A stretch of DNA of 64,000 nucleotides from the NCBI GenBank assembly GCA_006969905.1, contig CP030887.1:2592730-2656729 (forward strand), written 5' to 3'. Shown piece after piece: positions 45,534 to 54,952 of this stretch. The translations under genes were made by a program, and so were the position numbers. The notes below the pieces were generated by a model. That model ran no database searches and was not told the origin of the DNA. It was given only the letters and a program-made list of their open reading frames with translations. The stretch comes from Balneolaceae bacterium. Its GTDB lineage: Bacteria; Bacteroidota; Rhodothermia; Balneolales; Balneolaceae. Position 1 is the first letter of the stretch; the number at the start of each line of letters is the position of its first letter.

Positions 45534-47567
45534 TCAATACTCATCTTCAAGCTCAACAGGAGGCTTTTCTTCCCTGAATACCTCAGCGGCATCGGCAAAG
45601 CGGGAGGCAAGGCCTACCATAACTAGGCGGTCGCCAGCTTCCAGCCGGAAAGATCCTGCCGGGTTTCCGGTATTCTTGCCATCTCGTTGTACTGTGAGAA
45701 CAGTAATTTCGTATTTGTTTCTCAGCATCAGTTCAGAAAGGGTTTTGCCTGCTGCATAGCTTCCTTCACGAACCAGCACCGCACGCGTATGTAAGCCTTC
45801 TTCATCGAGTCCCTGTAAAACCATAAGGTGGGCTTCCTGTATGCTTCCCCGCATTATTTGGTAATCCTCAGCCCGAAGTTCCTGGATGTGCTGCTGGATT
45901 TCCGGTTCAGGGATCATGTAAGAGCGCAATACCGTTGAGAATAACCGGACAGCGGTTTCCATTTCTTCAGGTACTACGGTATCAGCCCCAACCATTTCCA
46001 GGGCCTCAGCCTGTGCCAGGTAGCGCGTTCTGACAATAACCTCTAGTGTGGGGTTCAAATACTTAGCCAGCTTGATGATTTTTGGGCTCGCATCAGGATC
46101 ATTTATGGCAATTACACAGAGCTTGGCTTTATTAACCTGTGCATGTTCCAGGATATGGGCACGGGTAGCATCGCCATATACAGCTTTGATATTTTGCTTG
46201 TGCATCTCATTTACTGATTTGGGATTCATTTCAATAACAATGAAAGGAATACCTGTTTCATTAAATGTTCGTACTAAATTACGCCCTGCCGGGCCATATC
46301 CAACCAGGATAACATGATCCTCTAAAGCGATATCAGGTTGAGGGTCAGAGGTTTTCTTTCTTTTCTCACCAAGCTTTTTGAGCGGGGTTTTTGAAAACAA
46401 CTCTCCAACTTTTGGGCTGATAGATAAGAAAAACGGGGTTAAAAGCATCAGTATTACAGAAACCGCGATGAACATTTGAGAGCCCAATTCTCCAAAACCT
46501 CCTGGTTCCAGACCTGCTTTCCGTCCGGCTCGTTCAAGTACAAATGAAAATTCCCCGATTTGTGCCAGCACAATCCCTGCAGCAGCGGCAATCCGTACCG
46601 GGTAACCTAAAACCAGCAAACTAACGGAACTCAGTATGAACTTGAGCAGCAATACCCCCGATACAATACCCAGTAAAAGCAGTGGATACTCAAGTACAAA
46701 CTTAACATCCAGCAACATCCCTACAGAGACAAAGAAAACGGCGTTAAAAATAGTTTTTACTGGAATAATCTCGCTAAGGGCATGATCACTGTAATGGCTT
46801 TCGCTCACAACCAAACCTGCAAGAAAAGCCCCTAATGCCAAACTTACATCAGCCAGGTTGGTAAGGGCTGCTGTCCCGAAACAAATAGCCATTACCGTAA
46901 GCAGGAAGAGTTCCTGGCGACGTGTTTGAGCAACCTTGTCTAAAATCCAGGGTACAATTTTTCGGGCCAGGAGAACAATCCCGATAATGAGAAGAACTGC
47001 TTTGCCCAGTACAATCAGAATATCCACTGTTGAGCCGCTTTCTCCTGAAAGCAAAGGTACGAGCAGCACCATGGCAATAATGGCGAAATCCTGGAAAATC
47101 AGTACTGCCAGTGAAAGCCGCCCTACAGGAGTATCTGTTTTATTCTGCTCGCTTAGTAAGCCCAGGATAATGGCTGTGGAGCTTAGAGCTACCAGGAACC
47201 CTGTATAAATACCTATTCTCCAGTCTATATTGAGGAGCAAAAATATTCCAACAACGGATACCACGGTGAGGAGTACTTGCAGTCCACCCCCGATAAAAAT
47301 GGCAGATCTTATGCGCGAAAGTTTTTCTAAACTAAATTCGATACCAATAGTGAACAGCAGTAAAATGATTCCTATTTCTGCCAGCATATCAACCAGCGCT
47401 TGATCCTGTACAAGGCCTAAGGCATTGGGGCCAATAAGCACACCGGCCAATAGAAACCCGGTTATAGGTGCCAGCTTAATTTTATAACAAAGAAAAGCTA
47501 TTGCTACGCTGACCAGAAACAAGGCCACAATTTCATTCAAAAAAGGTAAGCTTACCGCAAAAAACAT
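45534..47567 (-). CDS. CPA2-family monovalent cation:proton antiporter with RCK domains (KefB-like)
   Basis: A 677-residue protein with about twelve membrane spans in residues 1-385 (GFLLAGVLIGPNALGLV, LLFTIGIEFSLEKL, LGAFLAGLVVSES, FFVSVGMLLD are CPA2 hallmarks). The cytoplasmic part has a TrkA-N/RCK nucleotide-binding domain (HVILVGYGPAGRNLVRTF near 418) and a TrkA-C domain (about 590-665). It exchanges K+ or Na+ for protons. It is a stand-alone gene divergent from korA. Confidence 0.88.
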   Translation of the reverse strand: MFFAVSLPFLNEIVALFLVSVAIAFLCYKIKLAPITGFLLAGVLIGPNALGLVQDQALVDMLAEIGIILLLFTIGIEFSLEKLSRIRSAIFIGGGLQVLLTVVSVVGIFLLLNIDWRIGIYTGFLVALSSTAIILGLLSEQNKTDTPVGRLSLAVLIFQDFAIIAMVLLVPLLSGESGSTVDILIVLGKAVLLIIGIVLLARKIVPWILDKVAQTRRQELFLLTVMAICFGTAALTNLADVSLALGAFLAGLVVSESHYSDHALSEIIPVKTIFNAVFFVSVGMLLDVKFVLEYPLLLLGIVSGVLLLKFILSSVSLLVLGYPVRIAAAAGIVLAQIGEFSFVLERAGRKAGLEPGGFGELGSQMFIAVSVILMLLTPFFLSISPKVGELFSKTPLKKLGEKRKKTSDPQPDIALEDHVILVGYGPAGRNLVRTFNETGIPFIVIEMNPKSVNEMHKQNIKAVYGDATRAHILEHAQVNKAKLCVIAINDPDASPKIIKLAKYLNPTLEVIVRTRYLAQAEALEMVGADTVVPEEMETAVRLFSTVLRSYMIPEPEIQQHIQELRAEDYQIMRGSIQEAHLMVLQGLDEEGLHTRAVLVREGSYAAGKTLSELMLRNKYEITVLTVQRDGKNTGNPAGSFRLEAGDRLVMVGLASRFADAAEVFREEKPPVELEDEY

Positions 47568-47752
47568 AGATTTTTATTGCCTGTAGTTATGATTAATTCA
47601 AAGATATGAATTTGAAGTAACTAAGCTATGAGAAACAGTAACTTTAGGAATCTTTTTTCAGAAATCTGCTGATTAAAAAAATTAGCATTTCATTTCTGGT
47701 TAAAAAGCGTGAATTTCGGGCTGATAAAAAACCATAGTGTTAACCATACATA

Positions 47753-49612
47753 ATGAGTATCAAAGATCAGATACAAGAGGAGGTCACCATTCGTTTTGCC
47801 GGTGATTCCGGTGATGGGATGCAGCTTACCGGCTCTCTTTTCACAAACACAACCGCCCTTCTAGGCAACGACTTAAGAACCCTGCCAGAATTCCCTGCCG
47901 AAATACGTGCTCCGGCCGGTACAGTTCCCGGGGTTTCATCTTTCCAGCTAAAGTTTGGCAGTAACGAAGTACTAACGCCTGGAGATGAGTGTGATGTTTT
48001 GGTGGTAATGAATTCAGCTGCCTTAAAGGCTAACCTTTCCTTGCTTAAGAAAGGAGGGATTGTTATAGCTAATACATCCGGTTTTGATAAAAAGAATTTG
48101 AGCCTTGCAAAATATCCGGCGGGTGTTAATCCGCTGGAAGATGGTTCGCTGACTGAATATGAGCTTATCGAGGTGGATGTAACAAAGCTGGTTAAGGAAG
48201 CTATTTCGGATATGGGTTTGTCTTACAAAGACGAAGAGCGAACAAAAAATATGTTTGTATTGGGCTTGTTGTATTGGATGTATAATCGCCCGATGGAATC
48301 TACCATCAGTTTTTTAGAGACGAAGTTTGGGAATAAGCCTGAAATAGCTGAAGCAAATGTCCGGGTTCTCAAAGCCGGGTATTTTTATGGTGAAACAGCT
48401 GAAATTTTCAGTTCGAGGATTACTGTTAAGCAGGCAGATTTAAAACCTGGAACGTATAGGAATATAACAGGGAATGATGCAACTGTGCTTGGGCTGGTAG
48501 CAGCTGCCCGCAAAAGCAATATGCCGTTATTCTTTGGGTCTTATCCCATTACCCCGGCTTCTGATATCTTACATGGCCTGTCAATGCACAAGAAATTCGG
48601 CATCACAACCTTCCAGGCTGAGGATGAAATAGCAGCGGTTTCTTCATCTATTGGAGCATCTTTTGGAGGAAGTATTGGCGTAACCAGTTCCTCAGGGCCT
48701 GGGATTGCGCTAAAGGGGGAAGCAATCGGTTTGGCCGTTATGCTTGAACTTCCCCTGGTGGTAATAAATGTACAGCGTGCAGGCCCTTCAACCGGGATGC
48801 CTACCAAGACTGAACAGGCTGATTTATTACAAGCCATGTATGGGAGAAATGGGGAAAGTCCGCTTGTGATTGTAGCTCCAAGCTCTCCGGCTGATTGTTT
48901 TGAAATGGCTTTCGAAGCTGTACGAATTTCTTTAGAGCACATGATTCCGGTGATGTACCTCTCAGATGGGTATATCGCAAATGGTTCAGAACCCTGGAAT
49001 TTTCCTAAAGCAGATGAACTGAAGGATATCAAGGTGCGCCTGGAAGGCCCGAGAAAAGACACTGAATCACAATTCCTCCCGTATATTCGTGATGAACGGG
49101 GAGTACGAAGGTGGGCGATACCCGGCACGGAAGGAATTGAGCACCGGGTAGGTGGTTTGGAAAAAGAAGATGAAACAGGCAATGTTTCTTACGATCCAGA
49201 TAACCACCAGAAGATGACCAATCTGAGAAAAGAAAAGCGTGACCGTGTAGCTGATTTTATACCGCTCCAGGAAGTGGATCAGGGTAAAGAAGGAGGGGAG
49301 ATTGTATTGGTTGGCTGGGGTGGAACGTATGGAAGCCTCCGTACGGTAACTCATCAGCTGAGAAAAGAAGGCATGGATGTGTCTCATATCCATGTTAAAT
49401 ATATCAGCCCTTTCCCAAAAAACCTGAAAGAATTACTTGAGGGATACGACCAGGTAATTGTGCCTGAGATCAATGACGGCCAGTTAGTCCGGCTTCTTCG
49501 ATCCGAGTATATGTTGAAAGCTACCCCTATTAACAAAGTAAAAGGGCGTCCATTCGGAGTCCAGGAGTTGAAAGCGGAAGTCAAAAAAGCTATCAAAACA
49601 CCGGTTAGTTAA
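47753..49612 (+). CDS. korA: 2-oxoacid:acceptor oxidoreductase alpha subunit with fused gamma domain
   Basis: A 619-residue protein. The N-terminal gamma-type domain (about 10-190) contains IRFAGDSGDGMQLTGSLF and ALLGNDLRTLPEFPAEIRAP. The alpha pyrimidine-binding domain starts near 225 (ATVLGLVAAARKSNMPLFFGSYPITPASDIL), then TFQAEDEIAAVSSSIGASFGG, and transketolase domain II with GWGGTYGSLR near 525. With KorB it oxidises 2-oxoglutarate (or a related 2-oxoacid) to an acyl-CoA using ferredoxin. The gamma-alpha fusion is the usual two-subunit form. korB follows by 17 bases. Confidence 0.92.
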   Translation: MSIKDQIQEEVTIRFAGDSGDGMQLTGSLFTNTTALLGNDLRTLPEFPAEIRAPAGTVPGVSSFQLKFGSNEVLTPGDECDVLVVMNSAALKANLSLLKKGGIVIANTSGFDKKNLSLAKYPAGVNPLEDGSLTEYELIEVDVTKLVKEAISDMGLSYKDEERTKNMFVLGLLYWMYNRPMESTISFLETKFGNKPEIAEANVRVLKAGYFYGETAEIFSSRITVKQADLKPGTYRNITGNDATVLGLVAAARKSNMPLFFGSYPITPASDILHGLSMHKKFGITTFQAEDEIAAVSSSIGASFGGSIGVTSSSGPGIALKGEAIGLAVMLELPLVVINVQRAGPSTGMPTKTEQADLLQAMYGRNGESPLVIVAPSSPADCFEMAFEAVRISLEHMIPVMYLSDGYIANGSEPWNFPKADELKDIKVRLEGPRKDTESQFLPYIRDERGVRRWAIPGTEGIEHRVGGLEKEDETGNVSYDPDNHQKMTNLRKEKRDRVADFIPLQEVDQGKEGGEIVLVGWGGTYGSLRTVTHQLRKEGMDVSHIHVKYISPFPKNLKELLEGYDQVIVPEINDGQLVRLLRSEYMLKATPINKVKGRPFGVQELKAEVKKAIKTPVS

Positions 49613-49629
49613 TTATAAAGCGTACTATT

Positions 49630-50709
49630 ATGCCTATCGAAACACTTATTGATGAATTTATAGCAGAACATAAAGCGGATCTGGATAATCTTCCTGGCTA
49701 TTCTGCTAAAGAGTTTTCTTCTGACCAGGATGTGCGTTGGTGCCCGGGTTGCGGAGACTATACCATTCTGAAGCAGGTACAGAATGCGATGCCTGATCTG
49801 GGCTATGCAAAGAAGGATATCGTATTTATTTCCGGTATTGGCTGCTCTTCGCGTTTCCCGTACTATATGGATACGTTTGGAATGCACTCCATCCACGGAA
49901 GGGCACCTGCCATTGCTACCGGTTTAAAAGTCTCACGCCCTGATCTTTCCGTGTGGATTATAACAGGAGATGGGGATTCGCTTTCAATCGGGGCCAATCA
50001 TTTTGTACAGTTGCTTCGCAGAAACGTAAATGTGAATCTGCTACTGTTCAATAACGAGATTTACGGGTTAACAAAAGGACAGTATTCACCCACCACCCCG
50101 GTAGGTGCCAAATTCAAGTCCACTCCTTATGGCTCTATTGATCATCCGTTTAATCCGCTGGCTTTAAGCCTGGGTGCAGATGGCTCATTTGTTGCCCGCG
50201 CCATGGATCGTGATCCAAAACATCTAAAGGAAATGATTTTGCGAAGCCACCAGCACCAGGGAGCCTCCATGCTGGAGATTTACCAGAACTGTATCGTATT
50301 TAATGACGGTGCTTTTGAACTATTTACCGATAAGAAGAGCAGGCCAACTGAAGCCATTTACCTGGAACAAGGTCAGCCTTTAATCTTTGGTAAAGAAAAG
50401 GATAGGGGAATCAGACTGGACGGTTTACAACCTGAAATTGTAGAACTTGGCGATGATTTTTCTAAAGACGATTTGTGGATTCATGATGAAAAGGATCACA
50501 CCAAGGCCCACTTGCTGTCTCGTTTCTTTGAGCATCCTCCCAAAGGGCAAAGTGTAACTTTTCCAAGGCCTTTTGGAGTACTTTATGCGGCAGACAGACC
50601 ACGATATGATGAGGATGTAGTTAACCAGGTAGAATACGCTAAAGCCAATCACGGAGAAGCGGATTTGGATGCCTTACTCGAAGGGCCGGAGACCTGGGTG
50701 GTTAAATGA
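49630..50709 (+). CDS. korB: 2-oxoacid:ferredoxin oxidoreductase beta subunit
   Basis: A 359-residue TPP-binding subunit: RWCPGCGDYTILKQVQNA (cysteine pair near residue 38), ISGIGCSSRFPYYMDTFGMHSIHGRAPAIATGLK, GDGDSLSIGANHF (TPP/Mg motif GDG...N) and NNEIYGLTKGQYSPTT. It carries the active site of the KorAB complex. The longer C-terminus with FPRPFGVLY is normal for this clade. It ends the korAB operon; the next 400 bases hold only repeat-like sequence. Confidence 0.92.
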   Translation: MPIETLIDEFIAEHKADLDNLPGYSAKEFSSDQDVRWCPGCGDYTILKQVQNAMPDLGYAKKDIVFISGIGCSSRFPYYMDTFGMHSIHGRAPAIATGLKVSRPDLSVWIITGDGDSLSIGANHFVQLLRRNVNVNLLLFNNEIYGLTKGQYSPTTPVGAKFKSTPYGSIDHPFNPLALSLGADGSFVARAMDRDPKHLKEMILRSHQHQGASMLEIYQNCIVFNDGAFELFTDKKSRPTEAIYLEQGQPLIFGKEKDRGIRLDGLQPEIVELGDDFSKDDLWIHDEKDHTKAHLLSRFFEHPPKGQSVTFPRPFGVLYAADRPRYDEDVVNQVEYAKANHGEADLDALLEGPETWVVK

Positions 50710-50860
50710 TTTGAATTAGGAATAATTCAACTAAGAATTAAAAATTCTTATTTATCCGGATTAACCAGGAGAAATTTAGCCTCGCTGAATTTATTTCAGC
50801 ATCTGCGAGGAATGATACTTTGATCTGGAATGAGATAGCTAGAAAACTTTCCACTACAGA

Positions 50861-50914
50861 TCCTGAAACGAGTTCAGGATGACGAGGAGGTTGTCATTTC
50901 GAGCGGAGCGAAAA
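50861..50914. repeat. Short stem-loop and repeat fragments in the 50710-51112 gap
   Basis: TCCTGAA (50861-50867) and TTCAGGA (50873-50879) make a hairpin followed by TGAC, the end of a family A unit. GTCATTTCGAGCGGAGCGAAA follows at about 50892. Upstream, GCTGAATTTATTTCAGC (about 50785-50801) is another small palindrome. No coding sequence is supported in this 403-base gap between convergent genes. Confidence 0.55.
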
Positions 50915-51112
50915 ATTTACAAAGTCCGTTTGATTGGGGAACTTTACAGGGTTCATTGAGTTCTCGGATCAAATTAAAATGATGGTCTTTTCTGACTCTG
51001 ATATTCTGTATTGAAGTGTACAGGTTAAGCTATAAGGTTAGTTCCGAAGCAAGTGCACTGCTAGAACTAGATGTGATCAGAGAAATTATTTGTGTTGGTA
51101 TAAGTGAGAAAA

Positions 51113-51643
51113 TTATTTTTCTAGAGAAGGATATACTTCAGCTCCGCTATATCTTTCAACTTCATTAGAACCATATTCTGATGTATAATTAATCACAATA
51201 GAAATTCTTCTAAAAGCAGCTCTAATTTTTTCAGTATTTAATTCATCATAAACAGGTAGCGGAGCAGCTACTAAATCATAAGAATCTTGAGATAATAATT
51301 GATCCACAGGCTCGATGATGGTAAAAATAGTTTGTTCAGGGAGTTTTAGTTCTTTTGTAAGTTCTTCAAATCTATTCAGTCCTAGTTCTTTTTTCACATG
51401 TTTTTCATCAATATAAAAATCAAAGCTTTTAATAATCGCAGGGCCTAACCCTTTGTTTATTAAAGATACTGTCGCGTAGTTAAATTTAGGAGTTATTTGA
51501 GAACTAAAATCAAGCTTAGGTCTTAAAATTGCTTCGTTATGTTTTTTTGATTCATAAAACCCCTTTATCGAAATAGACAAGGAAATGAAAGATACAATGG
51601 CAGCTAAACCTGCTATAATAATCTCCGGATCATTCCAATTCAT
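51113..51643 (-). CDS. Hypothetical membrane-anchored protein downstream of bioB
   Basis: A 176-residue, AT-rich protein with one N-terminal membrane span (IIIAGLAAIVSFISLSISIKGFY). The soluble part opens LRPKLDFSSQI and has beta-rich stretches (KFNYATVSLINKGLGPAIIKSFDFYID). Small proteins with this layout are frequent in accessory DNA; none has a known role that I can assign. Its ATG follows the bioB stop directly (TAAATG), so it may be translated from the bioB message even though it looks unrelated. Confidence 0.6.
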   Translation of the reverse strand: MNWNDPEIIIAGLAAIVSFISLSISIKGFYESKKHNEAILRPKLDFSSQITPKFNYATVSLINKGLGPAIIKSFDFYIDEKHVKKELGLNRFEELTKELKLPEQTIFTIIEPVDQLLSQDSYDLVAAPLPVYDELNTEKIRAAFRRISIVINYTSEYGSNEVERYSGAEVYPSLEK

Positions 51644-52636
51644 TTAAACAACCTCAGGAACATGCTCCGGTTTGGCATTTTTATAAGAGGGGCGGGGCGT
51701 TAAGCCAAACAGTTCGAACATGTGTATGTCCTCATCTATTTCATTGTTATCGGTAGTAAGGAGTTTTTCCCCGGTAAAAATGGAATTAGCTCCGGCCATA
51801 AAGCAAAGTGCTTGTTCTTCAAAAGTCATGCGGACACGTCCGGCAGAAAGGCGAACCATAGATTCAGGCATCAAAATACGGGCAGTGGCAATCATGCGGG
51901 CCATTTCCCAGCTGGGTACTTTAGGCTGGCCTTCCATCGGGGTACCGTCAACAGCTATCAAAGCATTTACAGGAACTGATTCCGGATGCTGATCTAAGTT
52001 GGAAAGGGTATAGAGGAGTCCGATTCGGTCTTCGTGGGTTTCGCCCATTCCAACAATCCCACCGGAACAAACAGAGATATTATTATCCTGCACTTTTTTA
52101 ATGGTATCGAGGCGGTCTTCATAAGTCCGGGTCGTAATAATCTTCTTGTAGAAGTCTTCACTACTGTCCAGGTTGTGATTATAAGCATATAAACCTGCTT
52201 CCTTTAGCCTGGCAGCCTGTTCATCGGTCAACATTCCCAAAGTGGCACATACTTCCAGGCCTAAATCTGCTACACCTGAAACCACATCCAGTACTTCATC
52301 AAAATCTTTGTTTTGGCGCGCACTTCTCCATGCAGCCCCCATACAAAAGCGTGTACTTCCTGCTTCTTTAGCACGCTCTGCAGCGGCAAGGATCATTTCC
52401 TTAGGCATCAACTTCTCGTTGTTAACTCCTGTGTTATACCTGGCTGATTGAGGACAGTAGGAGCAATCTTCTGAACAGCCTCCTGTTTTGATAGACAAAA
52501 GAGTACACACCTGTACTTCTCCGGTTTCATGATACTCTCTGTGAACCGTTGCTGCCTGGTAAATGAGCTCCATTAAAGGAGTGTTGTAGATGTTCGTAAT
52601 TTCTTCTTTGGTCCAGTCGTTTCTTATTTCCGCCAT
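51644..52636 (-). CDS. bioB: Biotin synthase
   Basis: About 330 residues. It is a radical-SAM enzyme with TGGCSEDCSYCPQSA (the C-x3-C-x2-C cluster), FCMGAAWRS, CATLGML, YNHNLDSSEDFY, CSGGIVGMGE, the arginine-containing LSAGRVRM that ligates the [2Fe-2S] cluster, and AGANSIFTGEKLLT. It inserts sulfur into dethiobiotin. I take the ATG at 52636; a TTG at 52645 would add three residues. Other bio genes are not in view. It is divergent from an esterase gene. Confidence 0.95.
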   Translation of the reverse strand: MAEIRNDWTKEEITNIYNTPLMELIYQAATVHREYHETGEVQVCTLLSIKTGGCSEDCSYCPQSARYNTGVNNEKLMPKEMILAAAERAKEAGSTRFCMGAAWRSARQNKDFDEVLDVVSGVADLGLEVCATLGMLTDEQAARLKEAGLYAYNHNLDSSEDFYKKIITTRTYEDRLDTIKKVQDNNISVCSGGIVGMGETHEDRIGLLYTLSNLDQHPESVPVNALIAVDGTPMEGQPKVPSWEMARMIATARILMPESMVRLSAGRVRMTFEEQALCFMAGANSIFTGEKLLTTDNNEIDEDIHMFELFGLTPRPSYKNAKPEHVPEVV

Positions 52637-52749
52637 TGTGTGCAATTGGGTGTAAATTCATCCCAAAAGTAATACGATTCATTTCAAAACCCAATGAACT
52701 TTCGCATTTATTTATAGATAAAAATGTTCTATCCTCAAATAAAAAATCA

Positions 52750-53439
52750 ATGCACGAAGTACTGGTATCCGGCAAAAGTTCTTTTAAGATCGAAGTGCCA
52801 AATAAGCTTATAGAAACAGGAGAGAAGGGGAAAAAACCACTGATTGTTTATTTGCATGGGTATAAGCAGAATATAGAACAGTTTGAAGAGAAGGTTTCTG
52901 ATATGCTTAAACTGAATGCCTATCATTTATTCATCCAGGGACCTTATCCTGTTTATGATGAAAGCAGGGCCCTGAATGTTTCAAAATGGGGAAGGGCCTG
53001 GTATTTGTATGATGGAAATAAAGGGCAATTCACTAAATCATTAGAGATTACCTCAGAGTTTATCCAGGAAGTAATCGACAATTTGCTGAAGTTTATTGAG
53101 GTTGACAGGGTATGTTTGTTCGGCTATTCAATGGGCGGCTACCAGGCAGGTTATTTTGCGTTGTCCAGGTGGAAGCATGTTTCTGAGTGTATCGTGGTTG
53201 GTGCCCGTATCAAAACAGAAGTTTTTGAAGAGAGGTTAGATTCGGCAAAACATATCCGGTTTTTGGCTATACATGGAGAAGATGATACCAGTGTACTACC
53301 GGGGCCACAGCAAAAGGAAGTTGAGAAGCTACAGGCGAAAGGTTTTGAGGCTTCATTTATACTGTTAAAAGAGCCCCATAGGTTAGTACCTGCTTACATA
53401 GCTGAGTCGATCCATTGGCTAAAAGCAATAGGGTATTGA
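52750..53439 (+). CDS. Carboxylesterase/phospholipase-like alpha/beta hydrolase
   Basis: About 229 residues from the ATG at 52750. LIVYLHGYKQNIEQFEEKV holds the oxyanion histidine-glycine, GYSMGGYQAGYFAL the nucleophile serine, HGEDDTSVLPG the aspartate and EPHRLVP the histidine. The size and order suit the phospholipase/carboxylesterase (YpfH-like) group. Starting at 52636 would add 38 residues overlapping the bioB start and is unlikely. The substrate is unknown. Confidence 0.8.
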   Translation: MHEVLVSGKSSFKIEVPNKLIETGEKGKKPLIVYLHGYKQNIEQFEEKVSDMLKLNAYHLFIQGPYPVYDESRALNVSKWGRAWYLYDGNKGQFTKSLEITSEFIQEVIDNLLKFIEVDRVCLFGYSMGGYQAGYFALSRWKHVSECIVVGARIKTEVFEERLDSAKHIRFLAIHGEDDTSVLPGPQQKEVEKLQAKGFEASFILLKEPHRLVPAYIAESIHWLKAIGY

Positions 53440-53552
53440 TTAAAGCAAGATTTTTTTCTAATGTTTGTTAATAATTTCTAATAATACTATTGATTCCAAG
53501 TCGATAATTGCTTAGGATTAAACACGCTAAATAAATTCATTCAACATAGGGT

Positions 53553-54227
53553 ATGAATATACTTGTAGTAGAGGATGATCCCTCTGTAAGAACACTTGTC
53601 AAAGCGGTTTTAGAACATAATGGCAATGAAGTAAGCACGGCTGAAACAGCAGCTGATGGCCAATCTAAAGCTATTGAAAATGCTTATGACATGATTGTTT
53701 TAGATTTAGGTTTGCCGGACGGAGATGGTTATGAAGTTTGTAAAAACATCAGGGACGAAAATGTAGCTACTCCCGTACTGATACTCTCAGGAGAACAGGA
53801 AACTGATGTAAAAGTTAAATGCCTGAAAGTAGGTGCGGACGATTACCTCACTAAGCCTTTCAACACTGAAGAGCTTATTGCTCGTATGGAAGCTATTAAA
53901 AGAAGAACAGCAGCTTCCGGCGATCAAACACTAACCTGTGGTGAGCTTAAAGTTGATTTGCTGAACCGCGAGTTTATGATCAATACGGAGAAAGTTCAGC
54001 TTACCAATAACGAGTTTAACTTGTTGGTGTACTTCCTGAAAAACAGGAACCGTGTAATTACCCAGGAAGAACTGGCTGAAAAGGTCTGGGATATCCATTT
54101 TGATACTCAAACAAATTACATAAATGTTTATATCAGCTACCTGAGAAAGAAAATCAGGGAGCATACTGAAACCGACTATATTGAAACCGTCAGAAAGAAA
54201 GGATTTACCTTTCGCTGCGATGGTTAA
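53553..54227 (+). CDS. OmpR-family response regulator
   Basis: A 224-residue regulator. The receiver domain has the acidic pair VEDD (8-9), phospho-acceptor D51 in IVLDLGLPDGDGYE, S79 in LILSGE and K101 in DDYLTKPFN. The C-terminal winged helix (about 125-222) has ELKVDLLNREF, LTNNEFNLLVYFLKNRNRVITQEELAEKVW and YISYLRKKI. No histidine kinase is adjacent, so it is an orphan in this window. A strong terminator follows its stop. Confidence 0.92.
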   Translation: MNILVVEDDPSVRTLVKAVLEHNGNEVSTAETAADGQSKAIENAYDMIVLDLGLPDGDGYEVCKNIRDENVATPVLILSGEQETDVKVKCLKVGADDYLTKPFNTEELIARMEAIKRRTAASGDQTLTCGELKVDLLNREFMINTEKVQLTNNEFNLLVYFLKNRNRVITQEELAEKVWDIHFDTQTNYINVYISYLRKKIREHTETDYIETVRKKGFTFRCDG

Positions 54228-54234
54228 CTGATTT

Positions 54235-54258
54235 AAGGCTGCTTTTGCAGCCTTTTTT
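54235..54258 (+). terminator. Rho-independent terminator after the response regulator gene
   Basis: AAGGCTGC-TTTT-GCAGCCTTTTTT: a perfect six-to-eight-pair GC-rich stem with a four-base loop and six T. It starts eight bases after the regulator stop and ends only four bases before the ATG of trmH (54263), so the next gene is either transcribed by read-through or starts right inside this hairpin. Confidence 0.85.
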
Positions 54259-54262
54259 ATTT

Positions 54263-54952
54263 ATGGAACAATCTCAGCTAATACAGCTTACGGCTTATCT
54301 CAGAGACTTCATTACAGAAGAAAGATGGGAAAAGATTAACCAGGTACTGCAGCAGCGTACAAGGCATATTTCCGTAGTTCTTGAAGACATCTATCAACCC
54401 CATAATGCAAGTGCTGTATTACGAAGTTGCGATGGCTTTGGAATCCAGGATGTTCATATTATTGAAAACAGGAACCGGTTTGATGCATCCAGCGAGGTTA
54501 CTATTGGTGCTGACCAATGGATTACACTAAAACGTTATAATTCTGAAGGGCAGAATAATACGATAGCTTGTATCAATGAATTGAAGGAAAAAGGTATTTC
54601 CGTAATTGCCACTACCCCTCATGAGGAAGATCAGGATCTTAATGAATTGGACATCTCAAGACCAATGGCGCTTGTTTTTGGTACAGAGCTTGAAGGAGTT
54701 ACAGGAACGGTACTACAACATGCTGATGGTTTCGTGAAAATTCCTATGTATGGATTTAGTGAGAGCTTCAATATCTCGGTGAGTGCTGCAATTTGTCTTT
54801 ATGACCTAACCACTCGCCTTCATTTATCTGATATAGAATGGGGTCTTTCTAAAGAAGAAAAAGAGCTTCTTCGCTACGAATGGGTAAAGAATTCCATTAA
54901 AGCAGGGGAACAGCTGGTTAAAAGGTTTTTAAATAACATGAGTTCGAGATAA
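54263..54952 (+). CDS. trmH: TrmH-type tRNA (guanosine-2'-O)-methyltransferase (SPOUT)
   Basis: About 229 residues. The SPOUT knot motifs are ISVVLEDIYQPHNASAVLRSCDGFGI (motif 1), ALVFGTELEGVTGTVLQHAD (motif 2) and IPMYGFSESFNISVSAAICLYDL (motif 3). The SFNISVS form and the N-terminal and C-terminal helices fit TrmH, which methylates G18 of tRNA. I start at the ATG at 54263; the TTG at 54245 would put coding sequence through the terminator. Its last codons form one arm of a 23-base inverted repeat. Confidence 0.88.
   Translation: MEQSQLIQLTAYLRDFITEERWEKINQVLQQRTRHISVVLEDIYQPHNASAVLRSCDGFGIQDVHIIENRNRFDASSEVTIGADQWITLKRYNSEGQNNTIACINELKEKGISVIATTPHEEDQDLNELDISRPMALVFGTELEGVTGTVLQHADGFVKIPMYGFSESFNISVSAAICLYDLTTRLHLSDIEWGLSKEEKELLRYEWVKNSIKAGEQLVKRFLNNMSSR

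Noticed and set aside
47753-50709. Pyruvate:ferredoxin oxidoreductase
   Set aside because: A two-subunit gamma-alpha plus beta arrangement without a ferredoxin subunit fits the KorAB type better, though exact substrate is not proven by sequence alone.
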